DNA of 64,000 nt from Megaleporinus macrocephalus (Eukaryota; Chordata; Actinopteri; Characiformes; Anostomidae), in assembly GCA_021613375.1 (NCBI GenBank), contig CM038709.1:39391656-39455655 (forward strand), in the 5' to 3' direction. A program made the position numbers and the translations under genes. Each line of letters starts with the position of its first letter. The stretch's first letter is position 1. This document shows, piece after piece, positions 50,101 to 61,700 of this stretch. The notes beneath the pieces are model-generated. The model was not told the origin of the DNA, ran no database searches, and saw nothing but the letters and a program-made list of their open reading frames with translations.

Positions 50101-53100
50101 ACATTTTTGCAGGCGTCTGTCTATATATTGGCCAAGAGGAGGACACTGAGTTGTAGGCTTTGAAACTTTATATACTACGTGAGTAACATTCTACAACCAT
50201 AATCATGTGAAAATTAGAAATGGTGAAAGGCCACCGGTGAAAATGTGGAGAGGTAATTAAGGAAGGACAGCTACCTGCCACCACGGCCTAGCCGTCTGCG
50301 GGCCACCCCTACACAGCGCCGGGGAACGGAGAGTGCCGTGAGGGCGTTCCGCTGCCACATGGCATCGAGACCAGCCAGATCTGCTGGAGAAGAGCTGCTC
50401 TGTTCAGAAAGAGGCTAGAGACACACACACACACAAACAAAAGTAAATTATTATTTAATCCCAACAATAGCACACAAATCACTCACAACCACAATGTAAA
50501 TACCAGCAAATAAGTATCTCCAAAACAAGAAGTTAGCAGGAGAAGATAAAAGCCTCCTTAACTTTAAATGTCAGTTAAAGAAAAAAAAAGATCTTTTTTG
50601 TTTCCTTTCATCCTTAAATTGCAAAAACAGCACGCAGGACACAAACACATCCGAACAAACTGTAAAAGAGTTGTTTTAAATAACAGTACTTTATTTTTAT
50701 ACTCAAATACATTTGTGAGGTAACAAACATACTCTTACTCCATTATATTAATTTACGTTCCTCCCGTCACATTTGTAAACAATTTGTAATTTAACGCATT
50801 TTGTTTGTTTTGTCATCGGCATCAGATATCTCCCTTCACCAAAACTCACACGCAAGTTCGTTCTCCTATCAAAATCATCTCACGGGACTTCTTTTAACCA
50901 ATTAAACGCAGCTATATACTGAAAACTACAGGTACCTATGTTTTCTCTGCCAGCCTAAAACGTGGACCTTTCAGCTCAGTTTAAAAACTCAACATCTAAC
51001 CTGAGAACACGCGTTACAGTAAGTAACAGCTCGGACTAATGTACTAAACTTAGCAGCTAGCTAACAGAGGCTCACTACAGGGTGGAGTATATCTGGGACA
51101 ACGTTGGGACATTAAAAGTTATCGTGCCGTAGCTGTGATACATTAGTAAAGTTAGTAAACGCTGTGCACTATAAATCATGTATTTTAGCAGGTAGTGATG
51201 TTCGCTTCTTGAGCCAAGTTAGCCAATGCTTCCTCCAGCTGGCCAGGTTTATTCAAGGTACGTCTTTTGTCAACCATGGAGACTAATTTTAAATGATGTT
51301 CTTCCACAGAGGATTCATCCAAGATCTAAGAGGAAGTTTAAACCTACTATTGTACTCTTTGTGGATCTCGCGTCTGTAATTACTTAATTTATTTTCTTAC
51401 AATTTAAATAATTGTATTTTTTTTAACAATTTTTTATTATTATTTTAATTTCATTACAATTAGTTTGAAGAAAAACTGTTATGGGCTGAAATAAGACATG
51501 ATATTGCAGTTCTATTTTGATCGAGGAAGTAACTCCCTACTTGAGCAGTTTTTTTGCTGAATACTTTCTTTAACAAGTACCAATTTAAATTACTACTTCT
51601 ACTTGAGTAAGTATCATTTTGAAGTAACAGTACTTTTACTCGAGTTTTGACTTTGGCTACTCTACCCACCTCCGCTTAGGAGCCAACTGGAAGCCTGCGT
51701 TTGCCCCAAGTTTTTGTTCACGTTCATGGATAACAGTATGTCAGCAACACAAACCACATAAGCAAGCTTATTAGAGACTAACTAAAGATCTCAGAAAAAT
51801 CTAATTTATACTATTTTGCACTTGGCCCTCTGCTACACCGTGGAGCTACAAGGCTAAGGATAATCATCTTTCCTGTAAACACTTCAAAACTGTCAATCCA
51901 CTTCCAGGTGTTTGTTAAAGTCGTGCAGACAGTTTAAGATGGCGTATAAAATATAGACTTACATTCGCAATTATGATATTAAGATGTTTAAAACAGGATC
52001 AACAGAAACTGGGAACCTCACCTAGACCTCTAACGTCTGTGTGATATACATGAGAGTTAACAAGAGTGGGGCTCTCACATGGGACTGGAATTTGGCACAT
52101 ATCTTAAAGACCTGTCAATCAGCTACACAGTAACATTCATTTCATTTTGTGATTGACAGCGAGTCGTACTGTGTTCTAAACAGGCTTGAAAGGCAACATG
52201 TTTCGCTGAAGCATTCCCTTACCACAGTGCAGGTTGAATCAAATGAATAAAAATGAAACAGACTTCAGTCAGGAAGCATGGCCCCAGCTATTGGATTATG
52301 TTTGATGTAAAAGGCAAAAGTGTATGAAATTCCTTTTTGTATTCCTCAAAACTGGGCCAACTTACCGCAAGGTAACTGCAGCCAGCTCGCCGCCTGAAAA
52401 CAAAGGCTCCGTCAGGGTCGTTCTCCTCATCGGGCTCGGAGGATGGAGACTGGTGGAGAGAGGAGAGCACGGTCCATTAAAAATCAGAAAACTAATAAAC
52501 ATAAAACCTACATCTCTATTTTTGTCGGCCTACACAATCATTTTTAGTCAATTCGATGTGGACTAGTGTTTGGACAAGAGAAAGACAGACAGTCTACATA
52601 TATATAAAATATAATTCAATTCTCAATTTGCAGTAACAATATAGCAGATATAACAAATTAACTCCCACGCATGTTGTCAATTCACTGTTTCACTAGCTTA
52701 CTGATCCTGTGCATTAGACTTGGGCCACAGGGCGATGTAATCGGACACATGGCCTGATGCAGATATCTGACATACAATAATCGTACACGCTGCTTCAGAA
52801 TTTTATAAAACATCCTGACACTAAATATACGGATAGGCCACAGAAGCAGGAGACTTGATGACCCCCAACTACAGAAACCAGTCGCGTCAAATCACAACAT
52901 TTACAAACACACAATTCTTTCAAGAAACACTGCAGTCCAGAGAAAACTTAAGTTCATATTAAGTAACCAAATACTCGACAGCCTGTGGGAGTGAAGATGC
53001 CACACCTGATACAATAAAAAAAATACCTATGCATCAGGACCTGGGCTTTCACGAGTCAGAACACATGACTGACGCAGGGTCAGCTGGATCACTCACCAGC

Positions 53101-56100
53101 GGGTAGTCCTCCTCTCCGGAGCTGTGGAAGTCGTACTGTTTGATGTCTGCGTTGTTGACCGTGTGCGGGCGCTCCGGGCGGCTCGGAGGACGCAGAGGGT
53201 CCAGCTTAGGCCTCCGCGTGTACTTCTTGTGCGGCCGGACGAAGTCAAAATGAGGCTCCGCCTTGACGGTAACGTTGTGCGGGTGGTGTTTGGGCACGGA
53301 CTTGTGGGACTGAGGAGGGGAGAGGAGAGGAAACGTCATCAGTTAGGGTCCGGCACACGCAATGCAGCATACACAAACCCCTTCAGTACATTGTGTAAAT
53401 ATTAGGGGCGTCACGTGTTAATGAGGCGAGACACAGAGTCAGAGTCAGGTTCGGTGCTGTAACGTGCTAGAAACTGGAGACTACACTTCTATTCAACACG
53501 AGCCACAAAACCGTAGTGGTAACCGTAAACTCCACTGCTCGGCTCTCAGAGCCGGAGACAACATGGCTGATTAGTTAAGATTGATTGGTAGATTGATTTA
53601 ACCGACTGATTTGTGAAGGCATCACTCAAACGTGACGGTTACCAGACCAATGTAAGACAGCTTCTTATTCAAATTTTCCACCTTAAACAGAGCAGCAACT
53701 ACAGCAACTCCATTAAGAATAGAGTTAAAAATAAAACTTAAATAAGAAAGAAACAGGAAGAGACTTTCAGACTCTCAGAGAAAGCCAGCGTCTCTGCAGC
53801 TACGTCTCCTCACAGGGTTTAAGCACTGATTCAGAAACAGCTCATGTTTATAGTAGAGTCCTGGTTACACAGTTGAGTGGGAGTGATTCAGCCACGTTAC
53901 AAATTCACTCATATCAGCCTGAAGAGCCACAATTTATACAGAAACACAAGATCTGACTCTAAATTAATTGTAATGCTCAGTTTATTTAGTAGAGATTTAG
54001 TCCTAGTTGACTAGTGAACTTTTAATAAACAAATCGTTTTAATTTTATTATTTTCATAATAAAAAAAGTTTCTTCATAAACATACGGCACTGTGAAATGT
54101 GTGATTGTAACACCTCTACCCAATGTTGTAGAAACACATCCCTAAACCCTCATAAGAGACTTTTCTTTAATAACATGAAAGACGGGTGGGCGTGGTGGTT
54201 AGGGGAGATGGGACGAAACGTTGAAACATGAGATTATAAAACATTAAAACTCAGACACTACATCTTTATAGTAGATTATAGACTTTGTTTTTTACAGTTC
54301 TGTCTTTTAAAGGAAACTCTGACTGTTATATATAAACCATATTATGATGTACATGTCCAATATCATACCAAAGCTAAATACTTTATTAAGTTTATTAAAT
54401 AGTTTATATCACACACGCTGTGTGGGGCAATAAACTGCAGCTCCCGCTGCATCAGAATTTTATGAAACGTCTTAAAATTGAAAAGACGGATAGACTACAG
54501 AAAGTGGTGACGCCCAACTACGGTGGTCAGCTGTCACATTACAACATTTACACGCAATTCTATTCAGAAACACATACACTTTTTTAATGTTTTTGCACCT
54601 AGTGAATCTTACTGAAGGTGGGCTCGTGCTCTGTTCACCTGGATATGCAAGTGAAAACTCAATGCCTGGGAGTCTGGTGGGCTACAGATTGCTACAGCTG
54701 GTCCTCCGGCTGTTTAAACAGTTAAAGATCTGTCTGTTTTACCTCCTTATTGCGTTAAATATTATTAAGTATTATTTAATGTGTTTGAGTAAATCAAATG
54801 GATGGACAAATGTAAAAGGAGCAACACTGAACAAGTAAAACTCATACATAAGTTTATATTAAATACCAAAACCCCACCCCCCCACCTCCAAAAAAATGGG
54901 AGGGGTGATATCACCGATCACCCAGATTTTTTAATAAGGTAATATCCTGATAATAAATTCTTAATATCACGCAGGCCATATTTTCAACAAGACTTACTTT
55001 CTCATTTGTCTTTTTTAATAATTTGATATTTTTTAATAATAAACCAAACATCCCTATGTGGTTTCTGAGTCCTAGTTTCATAGCACTGGATAAGTACACT
55101 GCTTTAAAGGCTAACAGTTAGGGTTCATAGATATGATTAACTATGTTTACAATGACGAAGAATCACTGATGAACTAACTAATGCGGCAAAGAGGGTCAAA
55201 TTAGGGTGCAGTTTGGAAATCCAGCCCCAAGAGAATTTTGGTTGCTCAAGAATCTCATCACACACCACAACCCAACGTTACAAGCAAATGTACCACAAAC
55301 ATCTTTAAAACCCTGCACACTTCATGCATTCCTGGATTTTCTACCATCTCCGCTGTCACTACTCAGAGCATCTTGCGCAACAAATTCAAACTTTAGTACC
55401 ACGTTTTCAAACTAGTGTTGCACTGATACTGTATCTGCAAACCTTTTTTTTTTTTTACATAGAAATTTTTGTTTGCATACTTTTACATCAGCACCTTTTT
55501 AGTTTAAGCAACTTGTCTAAATGTGAATGCAATGTGAATTGAATTTAAACAATTAAAAAGCTGTGAAGCTTAGCGAGGTTATGCTTTCCTTCTTGCATGT
55601 GGCAATTAATTTTTTTTTTAACTCTGAAACTTTTTAATATGCAGTTACTTAACCAGTAAATGGTGTTCTTTCAAGGTTATTATATTTTATTCAGGACAAG
55701 ACAAAAAAATACAACATATAAAAAGTGGAAGATTATAAATTATAAGGATTTATAGTCATATATCAAGCATTTAAGTCAAAGTTGGTATCGGTATTAGTAC
55801 TCTGTATCGGCAGATACCTGAAAAGCTGGTATCGGTATGGAAAAAGTGGTATCGGTGCATCCCTATTTTAAACCATGTAATGTAACAACCCCATATATCC
55901 ATACAATAATTTGATAGGCTGGGAAATAAAAGTCAAAGTCAGACGAGTCTCTACCTTTCTGGAAACATGGCTACAGATCCTAATAATCTCACTCTCTAAC
56001 AAAACCACAGGAGGACAGAAACGAGACCTCACCTTGATTTTATTCTCTGTTTTATGTCTGTTTCCGTTTGGTAGACATACAGGAGGAGGATAGACGGTCT

Positions 56101-58711
56101 TCTCGGCCAGAGGCACAGAGACCTCGCTCAGAACATCTCCAGAGAAGTCGCCCATTTGGTACCTGCAAACACAATAAAAAAACTTGGCTGTTCAGCAACA
56201 TAAGTGTTTCTGCAAAGGTAAGACAAACAACGCAAGTACAAACTCACTGGAACCTCAGGGGCGAGTTTGTTTTGAACTTCTCTTCAACTCTAAACAGTCT
56301 AACAACAAACTCGAGTATGTAAAAAACACATAAGCCACATGCTCCAAAACAGAGCGGTGCTGTTGAGTGATGTTTGTTCGTACCTCTTCTCCACCACCTC
56401 CAGTGTGAGGTGCAGCAGCTCCCTCTTGCTCTTCTCCCTCTTCTTTATCATCTCTAGGATAGTGACTGTGCGGCTGAACTCCCGCCTCAGCTTCAGCATC
56501 TTCTCGTAGGACGCCTCGTCATTCTTACGATTCTGCAGAGGGACAGAACTCAGATTCTCAGAATACGAAAAGCCTTTAAGATGACAGTTCATGTCTGCAT
56601 GTACACATTCTGGATTACATTCATGGTCATATGCAAAGTTTGGGCACCTCTGATCAAATTGCTTTCATTTTGATCGTCTTGATGTCCAGCTAAGTGATAT
56701 ATAATGATGGGATAAAGGGAAACACTGTCATGCATGATGACAACAGAAGTTGGGGTGGTGCGAAGAGATTGGTGCCATCCCGCAAACCATACAGTCCTTT
56801 ATTTACCCCACACTGACCACCTCTGCATGACAGGACTGATGCAGCAATGACTCTACAGCCATTTATACACAGCATTGACACTGCTAAGCAGTTCAGCAGA
56901 CCTTAACACTGAAAATTCTCACCGATAAACAAAAACGGACTAGGCTGGCACAACACCCTGATGTCTATCAGCCATCAACAATAGTCCAACCATACTCTAT
57001 AGCAGGGGTATTTAATTAGTATTCACAGTAAGGTCCAGTTAGAGGAGATTTCCTCAGGCCAAGGTCCGGACTATCTTCATCTCTAACTTGTGTTCTGATT
57101 CAGTGGTGTCTCCTGTTTACTGAAGTAGTCTAGTATCAGCATCTTATATCATACCATCAGCTACTGAAACATCAACACATCACACATACCGTTCAGTATA
57201 TTTTAGTATATTTACTGTTTAAATGCTGAACTGAATGAGCTATTTATAAAACTTCAAATAAATGTTTTTTTCCTATAAATAAAAACCAGAGCTACATAAA
57301 AAAAAACAGAATGCTTTTGAAAAAAAGTAAAAAAAAAAAAAAATAAATCTTAGAGTATCTTGCCTGTGTGCGCACCTTACTTCCAAATCTGCACAGATCT
57401 GATTGGCTGAAGAGAGCTTTTGATGATCTTACAGTGCAAGTGATTGGTCTGTGAGTTTATTCCGTATACCATAGACAAGACAAGAAAAGCTCCGCCATTG
57501 AAAAAAAATAAACACTGTTGACAGTAAGTTCTTCTTAATAGTTTATCGCTTTGGATCCGCTTTGGAAACGCCTGGTTCCGGACCCGAAATGCAGTCCACC
57601 TTTTAGTGACTGAATATTTACATATTAGCACAAAGCATTTTTAGTGTACAAAACCAGTTTCTACAAATAAGCCTTTTCAATTTCACTTTACATTAAATTT
57701 GCCCCATCACGGCACAAAGACAAGCTCAACTTTGATACTTTTTCCAACCCAGAGAGCCGAAGGCCACTTGTGTTAAGAAAGTGCTAGACTTATTAACTCA
57801 CATTTCATTTAAAATATTGTTGAAGAGTAAAAATCAAAGCGCATCTGAATGTGGTTTACGTGACTGGAATGCAACCAGACCACCATACATGCAGAGTGTG
57901 TTTATACCTTACTTTAAATGTCAAGGGAAGCTTAAAAATCTATATCACAATATGTGATCAGTTAGAAGATGCATTAAAAAGTCAGCATAAAAAATTCCTG
58001 TCTTACACTTTTATATAAATGTCTCTGTTGAGCCCCGGAGCTGGGCCTTCTTCACGCACTCAACTAGACATTTATCATTAATGGACCAACATGATTGGAG
58101 GCTCTACAGTGTAGAGATCATAAAATACTTAACAAAGAAAATTTGAACTATACAAGACTTCCAACTCACACTGCGCAGTTCAGTATTTCTCCAACAGGGA
58201 GCTTATCTATCCTAAGAGAACTAAAAGTAACTTAGAGCGTACCTTGCGGGTCTGCATCTTCTCTGTGCGCCGCCGGAAGGCCACGTAGGCATCATTATTG
58301 GTAGAGCCATCTCGTTTCTCCTGCTTAACCTGCGGGATGAGCGAAGGCCCCCGGCAGTTCTTCCTCTTCCGCACCCAATAGTCGTACACAGACTTGAGCA
58401 GGTAGTCATCCTCATTCAGCAGCAGCTTGGCCTCCTGTAGCGTGACCAGCTAGAAAACAGAGATATTGGAAAAATGTAAGGGATACTAGCAAACAAACTG
58501 ATGGCAGTAAAACAGCAGCTTGAAGGATATTTAGGATCCCCTAGGATCCTACGTAAGGACCCCGCACATTGAGGTGTGCCATTTTATCCTTTATTCAATC
58601 ATTTAAGCAGTATGTCCTCCTGGGTCACAGGGAGGTGCTAGAGGCTACCCCAGTGCTCACTGAGGAAAAGGCAGAAACACCCATTGACGGGTCACCAAGG
58701 CCATCATTCAT

Positions 58712-58791
<80 letters not shown>

Positions 58792-61700
58792 TACATATAT
58801 TACAATATACTGCTACATTGCAAGGAATATAGTGCGTGATATATTGTGATTGTTCAAATCCTACTATTAAAACACACCACTGTATGAACAGGTTTGCCAA
58901 TGCTTACAATAGCATTGCGCCCTTGTGCTGCTTGTTAATGTTGGAGTGGAGCTAAAAATGGATTACAACACTGCCATCTAGTGGTCAACACACAATGATT
59001 CACAGTCTGCCAGAAATCTGTATATCGACACTGTGTTCTTGAGAATTGATACTAACATATATACACATACAAGCATACATATATGGTCAGATTATTGAGT
59101 TATTGACTTTAAGGTTGTAAGTTTCAAATAATTTTCTGCTTGTTTATAAAACAACCAGCAGAAAATGATCTGAAACTAACAACCTTAGAAACTCAATAAC
59201 CCAATAGTCTGACCATCAGCATGGTCAATCACTGAATCAATCATCTTATGAGTATCTGACAGAGAATTTCCATTGAATTAAAAAAAATATTTCTTATTTA
59301 AAAAATGCTGTCAACCTAAACAGCCATCATGAAATTACTTAAACTATACGAAAGCATCTGTATTAATTATTTCTATGTAATGTCTGGCAACAAAAAAGTG
59401 CATCTAGAACCTACAACAGTGCACGTATGGTGCTATGAAAGCAGCCACTCAAAAAAAAAGGAACTCTCTAAACTGAATCTTGTTCAAATGCTTGCGAAGC
59501 AGCTTAACTGTGTTAGGAATTTCCAGGTGACGGCTTTCAGGACGTAACACGTCCAATAACTGCACTGTCCTACCTGGTTGGCACTGGCTTTCTCCAGTCG
59601 GTCCACCATGATCTCAAACTGCAGAGGTTTGAGCTCCATCTTTCGGTTGAGCCGGTTGAGAAGCGTCTCATCCTCTGAGTCCATGTCGTAGTCCGGCTGC
59701 TCACTGTCCAGGCCGAACGCTGCAGGAAACAAACAAACAAAAGCCAGCTTTAAATTTAATTCTAATTCTGTACCTTGAACTAGGAACGTACTCCAAACAC
59801 ATACATACAGAAGCATCAGGACAAGTACGTCAATTACAGGGTCACCACGTCACAATGCGACCAGTACTGAGAAATGACAACGGCATTTTAAAATTATGAG
59901 ATAAGGGCAAATATTCAATTATTCTGGGATTTTTCTCAGGTATTAGGTATGTAGGTATTTAGGTATTGTATTAGATTTTAAATTGCAGGATACCGATTCT
60001 TTTTTTACTGGCTAAATGTAGGCTATCAAGAGAGCGAGTAAGCGAAAGAGTCTGAATTTACACCAGATGCGAATACATAGTAGAAGCAGAGGCTAGATTC
60101 AAGAGTTTTATTGTCAAATGCACAGCAGAAACAGAGAGTTACACTGTACAATTAAATTCTTACTTTGCTGCTCTTCCATTCACCAATAGATAACAAAAAA
60201 AGAAATAGAATATATACAAAATATATAAAGTATAAGAATATACTATAAGTTGAAGTAAATAATATTAAAGTAAACTTTTCTTTTTTTATAATTAAAAATA
60301 AAAGTTGCATGTGCTTTTTTTTTATGTGCAAGTATGAAGAGCAGCAGCCATAAAGTGCAAGTTGCAAGGAAATATTGTAAACAATAAGCTACCATGCATT
60401 CAATCCATACTTCCTCTGAATCACTTTTGTCACATAAGTGCTTTAGATGGGAATATCTGCCTTTTTCATGTTTTATTTTCTAACTACACAGTTTTACATC
60501 AGCTTTGCAAAGTGACTAGGTTGACAGAGGCGCTCTTTATCTCTCCGGAGACAGGATAAATCTAAATACCACACCTGTGTCGGATATAAGAATGACTGTT
60601 CTGTTTTCGAATGTTGCGGTTACAGAATATTATTCAGTGTTTGTTGTTACACTAAACGTGATACACTTTTGCAGACAGTACAGTCATAAAACCGGAGCTC
60701 TGACTGGTGAGCCAGTAAAAATAAAACTGGCTCACAGAAGAACTTTTAGTCTGCGTCCGTTGATATGAAAGATCTGCATGATATCCTTTCAACTTGCATG
60801 AAACTTAACATCAATAAATAAAGCAACATGCCGATAACTGAGCCTCAATTCTAAAAGTATGGTAATGAAGCACTGGGACAAGTCATGCTAAGACTAGAGA
60901 TGTATGAAAATACTGAAATATGGAATATCAGGATATTATGTTTAGATTCTCAAAATCACAGTATTGATACACAGATTTCTGGCAGACAGTGAATCATTGT
61001 GTGTTGTGTTTAAACCTCTGACCACTAGATGGCAGTGTTATAATGCATTTTCAGCTCCACTCCAACATTAAGAAGCAGCACAAGGGCGCAATGCTATCGT
61101 AAGCATTAACAAACCTGTTCATATAGTGGTGTGTTTTAATAGTAGGATTTGAACAATCGCAGTATATCACTTTGCTTGCAGTATCGCAGTATATCGTGAT
61201 ATATTGAATTGTAACCACTTTATCACGATATGTATTGTATTGCCAGGTTCTTGCTAACACACAGCCCTCGCTAAGACCAGTACTGAGAAATTACGACAGC
61301 ATTTCAAAACTGCAAGATGAGGGCAGGACCCAAATATTTGATTATTCTGGTAATCGTGTGTTGGGTAGGCATTAAATGTGGGCTTACGAGAGAGAGAGGG
61401 AGAGAATCTGAATTCACACCAGATGCAATGAGTAGTGAAGCAGAAGCCACCATGCATTAAATCCAAGCTTTCTCTGACTCAGTTCTGTCACAAACTGTGC
61501 GATCTCGTTTTCAACTTTTACTAAACTTAAGAAATGTGCATCATACACATCGATAGAACTGCTAGATAAATAATGAAATACAGATACACGAGATTCAATC
61601 TTATATTTACACCCAAAATATTGTGCTGTTATAAAGTTCTCTCCTTCCAACCCTTTTAGAAACACGTTGTGAGAAAATAAAGGAATTAAAGACGAGCAGT

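Noticed and set aside
53403..54118. Target-site duplication for the hAT-like candidate
   Set aside because: The flanking 8-mers GTAAATAT and CCCAATGT do not match.
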